Shown: positions 7,627 through 16,244 of the stretch, piece after piece
Layout of the letters: each line of letters starts with the position of its first letter
Numbering within the stretch: position 1 is the stretch's first letter
Assembly: GCF_049860805.1 (NCBI RefSeq)
Contig: NZ_CP187555.1
Location: 1,364,001-1,428,000, forward strand
Direction: 5' to 3'
Length of the DNA: 64,000 nucleotides
Origin: Parabacteroides sp900760525
GTDB lineage: Bacteria > Bacteroidota > Bacteroidia > Bacteroidales > Tannerellaceae
The notes under the pieces: model-generated
Told to the model about the DNA's origin: nothing
The model's database searches: none
What the model saw: only the letters and a program-made list of their open reading frames with translations
Program-made: the position numbers and the translations under genes

Positions 7627-7681
7627 GTTTTATAACATTACAACTCTCATTAATTAAATGATATTGCCAAAGTTATAAAAC
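7627..7681. repeat. 10-bp perfect inverted repeat upstream of recombinase
   Basis: GTTTTATAAC (7627-7636) and its exact reverse complement GTTATAAAAC (7672-7681) are 35 bases apart, directly upstream of the recombinase start. The right arm plus the next base (GTTATAAAACT) resembles the plus-strand edge of repeat copies 1 and 5 (GTTATGAACT, GTTATAAACT). It may be a primary attachment site, an autoregulatory operator, or the core sites of the recombinase. Confidence 0.4.
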
Positions 7682-7772
7682 TATTCCGAATAAAGTGAAC
7701 GAACGTTTTCTTTTTATCTTTTTTTGCACAGACAATCAGGGCAGCAGGGGAGCAGCGTTCAATGGAGACTGT

Positions 7773-8393
7773 TTAGCGTTTCAACAAGGAGTAAACGGCA
7801 TGTAAATGTTTGGAGAGTTTTTCGGTGTTCAGCCCACCCAGAAAAGACATTTCAAAGGACAACCCCATGTAAACCTGCCGGAACATGACTACCGCTTCCT
7901 CTACATCCACATCCTCTCTTAGTTCTCCGGTAGCTATGGCACGTTGTATAGCAGCACGCCAGTAAGCATAATCAACTTCTACAAGATTACGGAGTTTTTC
8001 TTTTGCATCAGGATCGTATTGGAGCAGTTGAAACAGAAAATGAAAATATTGGGCATGGTATGTGAACTTTCCTTGCGCTACCTTGTCCCGGTCTGCACCT
8101 ATCAGGTCGCCCAGCATATCCATTGTCCGTTGTACGCCACGCACATATTCGTCTATAAATTCGGCAAACGTGCCGTTCGTTTCAGTGAATTTGTTTCGTG
8201 GGTTTTGCGTGCTGAACCAAAATTTATCCACTACGGCAATGAACAATTCCTGCTTGTTCTTGTAGTATTTGAATATTCCTGCTTTCGACATTCCGAGCAT
8301 CTTGCCAAGTTCCGCAAAACTGGCTTTCTCATAGTTCACGGACATAAACAGCTTGAACGCAGCTATCAGTAATTCATCACGGGTAATTTTCAT
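7773..8393 (-). CDS. TetR/AcrR-family transcriptional regulator
   Basis: The ATG at 8393 is preferred over an upstream TTG at 8420 because it places MKITRDELLIAAFKLF at the N-terminus, as is usual for the family. Residues ~5-50 form the TetR helix-turn-helix (SFAELGKMLGMSKAGIFKYYKNKQELF). The C-terminal ~150 residues are the helical ligand and dimer domain, with AYWRAAIQRAIATGELREDVD near the end. The protein has about 206 residues, normal for the family. No efflux pump or other obvious target is adjacent. The ligand is unknown. Confidence 0.85.
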   Translation of the reverse strand: MKITRDELLIAAFKLFMSVNYEKASFAELGKMLGMSKAGIFKYYKNKQELFIAVVDKFWFSTQNPRNKFTETNGTFAEFIDEYVRGVQRTMDMLGDLIGADRDKVAQGKFTYHAQYFHFLFQLLQYDPDAKEKLRNLVEVDYAYWRAAIQRAIATGELREDVDVEEAVVMFRQVYMGLSFEMSFLGGLNTEKLSKHLHAVYSLLKR

Positions 8394-8420
8394 TTTACGG
8401 CAGTCTTTTATATTTTCCAA

Positions 8421-8765
8421 TCCCGAAAATACTATTTTATTCCCATACAGACCACATTACAGGTAATAGATTAACAAAAATAAATTTGCGAACTCTGTTG
8501 GTAAATCGAAGCAAGGGCATTTTAAGTTGAAATATTAATAATCAAATACTCGCATAATTCAAAACGAATGTACACTTTTGAACCCAAGGTAAATGGAGAC
8601 AGACATCTGCCAAAAGCAGACAGAAACCTATAAAAAAGTTAGTATCCAAATCGTACTCCCTCAAAAGGGTAAGGATAGATAAAATATTGATATTTAGGAC
8701 TGTGAACCGGGTGGGTTAAAGACCCTCAAGGTTTTCGGTATGATTCAAAAAAATATAAGAGGTCT
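8421..8765. other. Gene-free stretch between TetR gene and 8766
   Basis: About 345 AT-rich bases. A frameshifted gene, tRNA fragment or repeat array was not found on either strand. A short inverted repeat around 8716-8733 (GGGTTAAAGACCC type) is the only local structure noticed. The TetR promoter probably lies at the left end. Confidence 0.4.
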
Positions 8766-9011
8766 GTGAACAATGTGAAAAACAAGATTGTTTATTTGGG
8801 GTACATAAAGAATGTAAATTCAAATAATCTAAAAAACATGAAAAGTATGATATCGTACACAGACGCTGAAAATGGTAAGGTTGCTTTGATGCAGGAAATA
8901 TTAGGTGTTAATGACATGCAAGATATTGACTTGCTATACAAATTGCATCAGGAATTTCTGGATGCACAAAAGAATATAGGAAATAGTAAAGAGAAGAATG
9001 AGTTATCGTGA
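8766..9011 (+). CDS. Small hypothetical protein
   Basis: Open frame of 81 codons from a GTG at 8766; an ATG at 8838 would give 57 residues (MKSMISYTDAENGKVALMQE) and is equally plausible. The product is acidic and helical, without signal peptide, membrane segment or known motif. It is the only plus-strand gene between the accessory block and the tRNA cluster, and a bidirectional terminator follows at 9024. It may be a relic at the junction of the island. Function unknown. Confidence 0.45.
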   Translation: MNNVKNKIVYLGYIKNVNSNNLKNMKSMISYTDAENGKVALMQEILGVNDMQDIDLLYKLHQEFLDAQKNIGNSKEKNELS

Positions 9012-9023
9012 TTCTTTAAAAAG

Positions 9024-9059
9024 AAAAAGAGAATGTTATTGATTTAACATTCTCTTTTT
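9024..9059. terminator. Bidirectional terminator
   Basis: A 15-bp A/T-flanked stem (AGAGAATGTTA pairing with TAACATTCTCT) with a 6-base loop. A T-run follows it on both strands. It ends transcription of the small gene at 8766 and of the leftward tRNA-Arg cluster, whose last tRNA ends 3 bases away. Confidence 0.75.
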
Positions 9060-9061
9060 TG

Positions 9062-9135
9062 TGACCGCGACAGGATTCAAACCTGTAACCGGCTGATCCG
9101 TAGTCAGCTACTCTATTCAGTTGAGCTACGCGGCC
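9062..9135 (-). tRNA. tRNA-Arg (ACG), copy 3 of tandem set
   Basis: 74-nt cloverleaf without encoded CCA. The anticodon loop CTACGGA gives anticodon ACG, inside the stem GCTGA/TCAGC. The acceptor stem GGCCGCG pairs with CGCGGTC, with a G-U at the second pair, and the T-loop is TTCGAATC-like (TTTGAATC). The sequence is identical to the two copies upstream. Confidence 0.95.
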
Positions 9136-9171
9136 AATCTTTATATTTTCGTTTAAACTTTATCTGAATGG

Positions 9172-9245
9172 TGACCGCGACAGGATTCAAACCTGTAACC
9201 GGCTGATCCGTAGTCAGCTACTCTATTCAGTTGAGCTACGCGGCC
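9172..9245 (-). tRNA. tRNA-Arg (ACG), copy 2 of tandem set
   Basis: Identical in sequence to the copies at 9062 and 9282. It is separated from each by a 36-bp spacer, and the two spacers are themselves similar (both begin AATCTT after the tRNA), consistent with recent tandem duplication. It is co-transcribed leftward. Confidence 0.95.
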
Positions 9246-9281
9246 AATCTTCATTTTTGTTTAAACTTCATCTTGAAATGG

Positions 9282-9355
9282 TGACCGCGACAGGATTCAA
9301 ACCTGTAACCGGCTGATCCGTAGTCAGCTACTCTATTCAGTTGAGCTACGCGGCC
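9282..9355 (-). tRNA. tRNA-Arg (ACG), copy 1 (promoter-proximal)
   Basis: First of three identical tRNA-Arg(ACG) genes in the direction of transcription. It has the same cloverleaf and anticodon as the other two. A TACCTTTG -7 box lies 21 bases upstream. Confidence 0.95.
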
Positions 9356-9376
9356 ATTATTTCGTGATTGCGAGTG

Positions 9377-9384
9377 CAAAGGTA
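9377..9384 (-). promoter_or_regulatory. Bacteroidales -7 promoter box for tRNA-Arg cluster
   Basis: The minus strand reads TACCTTTG, a match to the Bacteroides -7 consensus TAnnTTTG. A TTGC lies 18 bases further upstream as a weak -33 element. It sits just ahead of the first tRNA-Arg. Confidence 0.6.
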
Positions 9385-9430
9385 GCACTTTCTTTTATAT
9401 TTGCAAGTCTTTTCGATATCTTTTTTTTAA

Positions 9431-11746
9431 CTAATCCAGCATCTTCGGGTTAAATATCAGATAACCAATATTCAAACCGAAATTAAAATTTTTCGCCGGG
9501 TAGCTGTATCCGTTTGCATACAGGCTGATGTTGGCAAAGGGCAGTTGTAAAACAAGGGCTGCTTCTCCCATATACTTGAAAGAATTAAGGAATTTCCCGT
9601 AATAGGGAATTGCCGTGTATGTGTCGTTATTCCATATTTCTTCTTTCTTTATTTCGTATAACGGCGCGAAACCGTACATATCGAGGCGGAAGTGCAGTAG
9701 TTTGCTGAATTTCCAGATCGGCGACAATCCGAATGCTACGTACTGGTTGGCGCGGAACGCTTCGTTGAAGACGATCTGGCTATGCGGCGTCGGCGTGAAA
9801 GCGGGTGCTTGCAAAACGGAAGCCGTGTAGTTGTTCATCAGATTTTTACTGGAAAGAACGAGCTCGCTCATGAAGCCGAGGTTGAAATGTGAACTAATGG
9901 TCTTATATTGTTCCCATTCGCCTTTCATTTGCAGCCAGCTATGGACTTTCCGGTCGAATGAACCCATATCGGTAATGGGGGATGGGATGTACTTTTCCGT
10001 ACCGGTTACATATTGTGCTACCAGAAATTGTTTTCTCCCGGAGATCGGATATTGTTTATAGTCCAACGAGTTCCGTTCGATGCTGAGAGATCCGGCAAAC
10101 AGGTCATACCAACTGTGATCGGTGGTCGCGTTTGGGAATGTCATGTAGGAGGTCTGGAAATAATAATCATTCAGCCGGCCGTAAGCAAAACCGATTTCGG
10201 CTTTGGCACGGTTCAGAAATGGGAATCCCAACTTGACCTTGGTATACAATTCTTTCTGGTGGATAAAAGCCGGTAAGACGTCTTCGTAAAACAAAGACTG
10301 GCTTTCGGAATATTTCTTGTCCGAGAATACGCCCTGCCAATTCAGATAGGTCGGTATTCTTGTCTGCAAATAGATACGGCCGTTCAGCATCACGCCACTG
10401 AAAGAATTACCAACCTGGAAATTGGCGTTCACATCGGCTGCGTACCTTCTCAAATACTGGTATCCCAGTCCGAGGAATAACTGGTTGGCCTGGTAGGAGG
10501 AGATGTTACCTCCGAACCCGACTGTGATCTCTTCCTTCATTTTGACATTGAGATAAAGGTCAAATTTCTTTTCTTTCCGGTTATAAACGGCATGGGGCAA
10601 TATTTCTTTAATTTTGGAATAGGTCAGCATCTTGAAATAGGCACGCTTGAACTCTTCCATCGAGAATTCGTGATTGATATCACGATGTAGCTGGGCTTCA
10701 ATGTATTTCTTTTGCGATTCATTCACGCCTGTAACATATATATTCTGAAAAATCAATGGAGGGAGGCTTTGCTTATAAGCTTCGCGACGTTTGTTGACTT
10801 CGCTTAGTTCAACACGCCGGGGGACACGTGCTTTGATGGAGTCGATCATCGCCATCGTCCGCTTGTAGCCAATATCCATCAAATCCCGTGCCTTTTGGAA
10901 ATCGAGCAGGGAAACGGTGGGAAAACTGAATTTGATCATCATGCCTTCGTCTTCGGGAACGTCATAGTCCGTCTTTTGCATAATCATCGTTTCAAGTTGG
11001 TTATAAGGATTGGATGAAGGTTTGTTGTTTCCGCCTGCTACTGTCGAACCGAAGATAAAATCCGGATGGAAAGCCTCTTTCATTGGGCCGACCGGGAAGT
11101 TGTCATAGATGCCGCCGTCGAAAATGGGGACGCTGTCTTTCCAGATCGGCTGGAAAAAGAAGGGAAATGTCATGGATGCACGAACGGCGTCTCCGAGGTC
11201 TCCGTTCTTGAAAATAATGGCTTTCTTGCTATATATGTCCGAGGCCACACAACGGAACGGGACGAAAAGATTGTCGAAGTTCCAGCCTGCCTTTGCCGTA
11301 GCTTGTGAAAACAGAGCCATAAACGCTTGATTCATCTGGATCGGATTGATCAAGCTTTGTGGTAAGAAACTGGCTTTCACCTGCAATGAGTCGGTCATGT
11401 CGATTGAGAAATGGCCGAATTCCGGTGTCGGGTCGGGGCGTTTGAAATAATATTTGTATTCGTTTTCAACCGTTCCGGTCTGCCAATAGCTGAACTCTTC
11501 GGAAAGCATCAGTTCAACCATTTCTTCAGGGGTATATCCCATTGCATAGAGACTGCCGACAATTGCGCCGGCAGATGTCCCCGTTATGTAATCAATTGGT
11601 ATTCCGTTTTCTTCCAGTGCTTTGATTACCCCGATATGGGCGGCTCCTTTCGCACCGCCTCCACTCAGAACCAATCCTACTTTCTGGGCGTATCCTATTT
11701 GTAAGGCAGTAAACAACAGGGCTGTCAGTACAGCTATTCTTTTCAT
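9431..11746 (-). CDS. Patatin-like phospholipase with POTRA and barrel (PlpD/type Vd)
   Basis: The start at 11746 gives a signal peptide (MKRIAVLTALLFTALQIGYA) with cleavage near residue 20; an ATG ten codons upstream is less likely. A patatin domain follows: oxyanion GGGAKG at 29-34, nucleophile Ser58 in GTSAG, and the partner Asp in DGG near 208. The middle (about 330-410) matches a POTRA domain (IFQNIYVTGVNESQKKYIE), and the last ~350 residues are a beta-barrel. This domain order is that of PlpD-type (type Vd) autotransporters, in which the lipase is carried on a 16-strand outer-membrane barrel. About 771 residues, full length. It is a single-gene unit. Confidence 0.85.
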   Translation of the reverse strand: MKRIAVLTALLFTALQIGYAQKVGLVLSGGGAKGAAHIGVIKALEENGIPIDYITGTSAGAIVGSLYAMGYTPEEMVELMLSEEFSYWQTGTVENEYKYYFKRPDPTPEFGHFSIDMTDSLQVKASFLPQSLINPIQMNQAFMALFSQATAKAGWNFDNLFVPFRCVASDIYSKKAIIFKNGDLGDAVRASMTFPFFFQPIWKDSVPIFDGGIYDNFPVGPMKEAFHPDFIFGSTVAGGNNKPSSNPYNQLETMIMQKTDYDVPEDEGMMIKFSFPTVSLLDFQKARDLMDIGYKRTMAMIDSIKARVPRRVELSEVNKRREAYKQSLPPLIFQNIYVTGVNESQKKYIEAQLHRDINHEFSMEEFKRAYFKMLTYSKIKEILPHAVYNRKEKKFDLYLNVKMKEEITVGFGGNISSYQANQLFLGLGYQYLRRYAADVNANFQVGNSFSGVMLNGRIYLQTRIPTYLNWQGVFSDKKYSESQSLFYEDVLPAFIHQKELYTKVKLGFPFLNRAKAEIGFAYGRLNDYYFQTSYMTFPNATTDHSWYDLFAGSLSIERNSLDYKQYPISGRKQFLVAQYVTGTEKYIPSPITDMGSFDRKVHSWLQMKGEWEQYKTISSHFNLGFMSELVLSSKNLMNNYTASVLQAPAFTPTPHSQIVFNEAFRANQYVAFGLSPIWKFSKLLHFRLDMYGFAPLYEIKKEEIWNNDTYTAIPYYGKFLNSFKYMGEAALVLQLPFANISLYANGYSYPAKNFNFGLNIGYLIFNPKMLD

Positions 11747-11935
11747 ACTTGTATCTTCTCTGCTTAATGAATTCAAATGTAGTCGTTATTTCTCAGACTA
11801 CAAGATTTTGAGATATAAAATACAACATAAAATTGGTCCGTTTTGTTAATCCTGCGGATAAACTAAATTCCGGTTGCTGACCGAAATGCAATAAAAGGAG
11901 GGGGGATAATAGCCGGATAAGAAAAATGAAACAAA

Positions 11936-11996
11936 AAAGGGTGTCAAAATTCCTATTCCCACACTTGACATGAGAATGGATATCTTGATACCCTTT
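11936..11996 (-). terminator. Probable terminator of htpG
   Basis: 12-base arms (AAAGGGTATCAA and TTGACACCCTTT on the minus strand, one G-T mismatch) enclose a ~37-base loop. A T-run follows in the direction of htpG, 22 bases past its stop. Confidence 0.45.
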
Positions 11997-12017
11997 GTTA
12001 TTCTCTCCGTTTCCGGC

Positions 12018-14069
12018 TTAACCGATCATCTGAACGCTACGTTTGATGAACTGGCTCAACGCTTCGCCTTTCAACATACCGTTTGCTAACAGGGCAAGGT
12101 CGATCAACTGGCTGACCAGTTTGTTTTCACCTGCATATTCGGACAGGATGCTATTGCGCTGTTCTACCAGTTCGTCGATCTTTTTGTTCGTACTCGTCAT
12201 GTCTTCCTTCTCCTCAGAAGTGATTTCTTCTTCCTTCTTCTTGCTTTGGGTTTCGCGCAGGTCGGACTGACGCGTTTTCCAGCCTTTCAGGTCGGCAAGG
12301 ATCGGGTTCAGTTTTTCGGCACAAGCCGCTTCTTCTTCGGTCAGGATTTTCTTAACCAATTCATGGTCAGTATTCAGTACCAGGTTGTAGTTGTCAGGCA
12401 ATTCACCGTAGAACGACATACCGGGTTGCATGGCAGACATTTCACGCATACGACGCATATATTCGCTTTGTGTCAGCATGACCGGGTTGGAGTTTGCGCC
12501 CAACGCTTCGAATGTGACAATGAAGTCCGTCTTATCGATCTTTGGCAACTGGCTTTTGAACATTTCCTGAAGGGCATTCTTTTCGTCCTCATTTAATGTA
12601 ACCTTGCTGACATCATCTTTGCGGATCAGATTGTCGATCGTGTCGCTGTCCACACGGACGAAGCGGGTCTTTTCGAACTTCTGTTCCATCTGGCTGATAG
12701 CATGAACATCCAACTGGCCGTCCATGATTAGAACACTGTAAGCCTTGTCTTTTGCAGCCTGGATATAGCTGTACTGGTCATTCGCATTCGTTGTGTACAG
12801 GTAGATCAGGTTGCCTTCCTTGTCTGTCTGGTTAGCTTCCGTCAGAGCTTTGTATTCTTCGAATGTATAATATTTGCCGTCTACGTCCTTCAATAGGGCG
12901 AACTTGGCAGCACGATCATAGAATTTTTCTTCGCTCAACATACCGTACTGGATGAAGAGTTTCAGGCTGTCCCACTTTTCTTCGAATTGCGGACGGTCGT
13001 TCTTAAACATCTCTTCCAAGCGATCTGCCACCTTTTTCATAATGTGGTTGGATATCTTTTTAACGTTCTGGTCGCTCTGCAGATAAGAACGGGACACATT
13101 CAGCGGGATATCCGGAGAATCGAGGACACCGTGCAGCAGTGTCAGGAATTCAGGAACGATGCCTTCAACCGAATCGGTCACAAATACTTGGTTGCTATAT
13201 AACTGGATCTTGTTGCGATGCAGGTCGATGTTACTCTTGATGCGTGGGAAATACAGGATACCGGTCAGATGGAACGGATAATCCACGTTCAGATGAATCC
13301 AGAACAAAGGTTCGTCGGACATCGGATACAATTCCTGATAGAATTTCTTATAGTCCTCATCTGTCATATCTGTCGGCTTGCGAACCCATGCCGGTTGTAT
13401 ATCATTGATGATATTGTCTTCGTCTGTATCGACATATTTGCCGTCTTTCCATTCCTGTTTTTTTCCGAATGCGATGGGAACCGGCAAGTAACGGCAATAT
13501 TTGGTCAACAGGCTGCTGATCTTGTCTTTGTTCAGGAAATCTTTATTTTCGTCATCGATATACAGGATGATATCTGTTCCACGATCTTCTTTTTCCGTCT
13601 CTTCCAATGTATATTCGGGCGTCCCGTCGCAACTCCATTTCATAGGGACGGCTCCTTCTTTATATGATTTGGTGACAATTTCCACTTTCTTTGAAACCAT
13701 GAAAGAAGAATAGAAACCAAGTCCGAAGTGACCGATGATAGCGGCTGCGTCGTTCTTGTATTTTTCAACAAACTCTTCAGCACCGGAGAAAGCGATCTGG
13801 TTGATGTATTTGTCGATCTCTTCGGCTGTCATACCGATACCTCGGTCGGAGATCTTGATCGTATCGCTATCAAAGCTGACATGTACAGTCAAATCTCCCA
13901 GTTCTCCTTTGAACTCGCCGACAGAAGCCAGTGTTTTCAACTTCTGCGTTGCATCGACTGCATTAGATACTAATTCACGAAGAAAAATTTCGTGATCACT
14001 ATACAAAAACTTTTTGATGATAGGGAAGATGTTCTCGCTCGTAACACCAATGTTTCCTTGTTTTGCCAT
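12018..14069 (-). CDS. htpG: Molecular chaperone HtpG (Hsp90)
   Basis: Encodes 683 residues, a typical length for Bacteroidetes HtpG. The N-terminal GHKL ATPase has SNAVDATQKL (about 35-44), DRGIGM (about 74-79) and GHFGLGFYSSFM (about 113-124). The middle domain contains the Arg/Asn loop region around LNVSRSYLQSD (about 330), which senses the gamma-phosphate. The C-terminal dimerisation domain lacks a eukaryotic MEEVD tail, as expected. It is a cytosolic ATP-dependent chaperone for client proteins under stress. Monocistronic, with the start ATG immediately followed by AKQGNIG as in other members. Confidence 0.97.
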   Translation of the reverse strand: MAKQGNIGVTSENIFPIIKKFLYSDHEIFLRELVSNAVDATQKLKTLASVGEFKGELGDLTVHVSFDSDTIKISDRGIGMTAEEIDKYINQIAFSGAEEFVEKYKNDAAAIIGHFGLGFYSSFMVSKKVEIVTKSYKEGAVPMKWSCDGTPEYTLEETEKEDRGTDIILYIDDENKDFLNKDKISSLLTKYCRYLPVPIAFGKKQEWKDGKYVDTDEDNIINDIQPAWVRKPTDMTDEDYKKFYQELYPMSDEPLFWIHLNVDYPFHLTGILYFPRIKSNIDLHRNKIQLYSNQVFVTDSVEGIVPEFLTLLHGVLDSPDIPLNVSRSYLQSDQNVKKISNHIMKKVADRLEEMFKNDRPQFEEKWDSLKLFIQYGMLSEEKFYDRAAKFALLKDVDGKYYTFEEYKALTEANQTDKEGNLIYLYTTNANDQYSYIQAAKDKAYSVLIMDGQLDVHAISQMEQKFEKTRFVRVDSDTIDNLIRKDDVSKVTLNEDEKNALQEMFKSQLPKIDKTDFIVTFEALGANSNPVMLTQSEYMRRMREMSAMQPGMSFYGELPDNYNLVLNTDHELVKKILTEEEAACAEKLNPILADLKGWKTRQSDLRETQSKKKEEEITSEEKEDMTSTNKKIDELVEQRNSILSEYAGENKLVSQLIDLALLANGMLKGEALSQFIKRSVQMIG

Positions 14070-14539
14070 AATCCGATATAAAATATTTTTATGTTATACT
14101 TATTATTTCCTATAACTATAATAATTCACGCAATGTTTAATTACAAAAACAATGCCAAACGAACAAAATGACATTTTGACTGACAAGTTATCAGGAGGAG
14201 GGAAGGTGACCGCATCAAAATATCCATTCTCCAATCATTATCCACTATACGGAAAAGCATAGAGTTAAGACTGCTAATACATAGGTTTACGGAACTTAAA
14301 GCAGCGTGTTACAAGATATAAATATGTGGAACCTGAATTATGTAGCGGACCTTGGGTGGGGGAAGGAATGTATATAAAAAATTAAAGGCTGTCTCACGAC
14401 AACCCCTAACCAATTTTGTTAACCTTAAATCTAATACTATTATGAAAAAACCACATTGCAAATGTACAGATACTTCTGTAATTGTCAATAGATAAAGTGT
14501 TAAATTTTATTCTTTCGATTTTAATAAAATATAATATCT
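14070..14539. other. Intergenic region with orphan SusC-type leader
   Basis: 470 bases without a full gene. The right half (about 14385-14495, plus strand) reads like the 5' leader that precedes SusC/RagA operons in Bacteroidales: AACCTTAAATCTAATACTAT, then ATGAAAAAA at 14442. The frame stops after 17 codons and no outer-membrane gene follows. It is probably the remnant of a deleted operon. The htpG promoter must lie in the left part; no good TAnnTTTG box was found there. Confidence 0.35.
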
Positions 14540-16096
14540 TCAAATATGTTGTTTCCTATACGTTATTAGGCTTACGAGAAGCATCGCAAGGGTGGATAAA
14601 GGTAACGCAAAAAGGATCGGATCAATGGCGAACCAAGGATAAACATCGATCAGGACATCGCGCCCAAACAGCATATCGCATAAGCCGACCGCTCCGGCTT
14701 CCGCCTTGTGGAGGAACAGCATGGCGAATAAACTTGCCAATGCCCCTGTCCATAGACTTGCCAGCGCTCCTTCTTTGGTCGCTTTCTTCCAGAAAAGGGA
14801 ACAGAAGTAGGCTGGGAGGAAAGTGGCGGCACAAATTCCCATGAACAAAGCGGTTCCACGTGCTATGACTCCCGCACTCAGCGTATAACAGATTATATAA
14901 CTGACCAGTATGGAGCAAAGCACTCCGATACGTACGCCTATCGTCGAGTTTGTATTCTTCTTATGCCCTAATTTGGGGAACATGTCTGCCCCGAAAGAGG
15001 CTCCCATCGTATGGAACTGGGCGCTAAGCGTAGACATACTTGCCGACAGGATGCAAAGCATGAAAACGGCACTGAACCATTCCGGCATTGCCCGGTCGAT
15101 AAACAGCGGGATAATCTTATCCATGTCCTTGATGGCTTCCGAAGCAACCACGCCTTCCGTTTTCAGGAAAAAGAGATTGGATAAAGCTCCGACATGATAT
15201 ATGGCTCCAACGGTCACGATCAGAAAAACGCAACCGATCAGTACGCCCCGGTTCAGTTGTTTGGTACTTTCCACCATCATAAAACGTACAACCAATTGTG
15301 GCTGGGCAAGACAACCGATTCCGACTCCTAAAATAAGCGAGGTTACCAGGGTGTACCATTGCGGAGACCCGGTCACAGGCATAGCCGTCCATCCCTGATG
15401 TCCCATCTCCTTGAACCGTTCAGGGACAAGGGGGGCTATTTCAGTCAGTTTTCGGTTGGCCTCGATAAAGTCCATATCCATTACCCGGTAGAACCAGAAT
15501 AGCAGGAACAGCATACAGGCAAACATAATGACAGCCTGTAGGGCATCCGTATACAAAACACCTTTAATACCTCCCGTAATCACATAAGCAGCAACTATGA
15601 GCGTGAAAATAAGCAGTGCCAGATGCAGGTCTATGTGAAACATTTGTTCGATAAACACTGCTCCCCCTTTCATCACGACCGCTGCATATAACGGCATACC
15701 GATAAAAATGATAGCAGCGATAAATATTTGTATGGCACGCGAATTGTAGTGCAATCCTAATAATTGCGGGAATGTGCGGGCGTTATACTTTTCGCCTAAT
15801 TTACGGGTGTTCCGCCCGAATATGATAAAAGCGATGACAACGCCCATAAACATATTTAATAAGCAAAGCCATTGAATCCCCATGCCGAACGTGGCTGCCA
15901 CCCCTCCGAAACCGACAATGGCCGATGCGGAGATAAAGGTCGCCCCGTATGAGAGGGCCATGATGATGGGATTCACTTTTCGTCCCCCCAGCAAATAGTC
16001 GCTGGCATTTTTCGTCTGTTTATATCCGATGTATCCCAGCCAGGCCAGGATGAACATATAGATGATGACTACGATACCTAAAGTCAGTGTGTTCAT
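14540..16096 (-). CDS. Sodium:solute symporter family transporter
   Basis: Encodes 518 residues with about 13 hydrophobic segments across the whole length, in the inner membrane. SSS-family features include the early LGGRKVNPIIMALSYGATF segment (about 36-54) and the conserved SASMSTLSAQFHTMGAS region (about 343-359), which lines the Na+ site. It overlaps the upstream 46-residue accessory gene by four bases (ATGA). An ACT-domain gene and a PaaK-type CoA ligase gene sit upstream on the same strand. This suggests uptake of an aromatic or other organic acid coupled to Na+, but the substrate is inferred only from neighbours. Confidence 0.85.
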   Translation of the reverse strand: MNTLTLGIVVIIYMFILAWLGYIGYKQTKNASDYLLGGRKVNPIIMALSYGATFISASAIVGFGGVAATFGMGIQWLCLLNMFMGVVIAFIIFGRNTRKLGEKYNARTFPQLLGLHYNSRAIQIFIAAIIFIGMPLYAAVVMKGGAVFIEQMFHIDLHLALLIFTLIVAAYVITGGIKGVLYTDALQAVIMFACMLFLLFWFYRVMDMDFIEANRKLTEIAPLVPERFKEMGHQGWTAMPVTGSPQWYTLVTSLILGVGIGCLAQPQLVVRFMMVESTKQLNRGVLIGCVFLIVTVGAIYHVGALSNLFFLKTEGVVASEAIKDMDKIIPLFIDRAMPEWFSAVFMLCILSASMSTLSAQFHTMGASFGADMFPKLGHKKNTNSTIGVRIGVLCSILVSYIICYTLSAGVIARGTALFMGICAATFLPAYFCSLFWKKATKEGALASLWTGALASLFAMLFLHKAEAGAVGLCDMLFGRDVLIDVYPWFAIDPILFALPLSTLAMLLVSLITYRKQHI

Positions 16097-16233
16097 TTTT
16101 CCGGCTGTTGTGAGTTAGTACTATCCTTGTCGTCTTTATTCCAATGAGTTATTCCGAACCAAATGGAGTAGGAGAGACAGACGAGGGCTAACAGATAGGC
16201 AAGCCAGATGCCAGGGTCGCTTATTCCGAACAT
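16093..16233 (-). CDS. Symporter small accessory protein (46 aa)
   Basis: A short gene starting at the ATG at 16233. The product begins MFGISDPGIWLAYLLALVCL and ends in a polar tail (KDDKDSTNSQQPEK). It has one membrane helix (about residues 8-30) with a Trp-rich exit. Its TGA overlaps the ATG of the symporter, so translation is probably coupled. Small single-helix proteins of this form precede SSS-family transporters in several phyla and are thought to be a second subunit. Length, overlap and the conserved-looking DPGIW start support a real gene. Confidence 0.75.
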   Translation of the reverse strand: MFGISDPGIWLAYLLALVCLSYSIWFGITHWNKDDKDSTNSQQPEK

Positions 16234-16244
16234 ACCAGAGCCTT

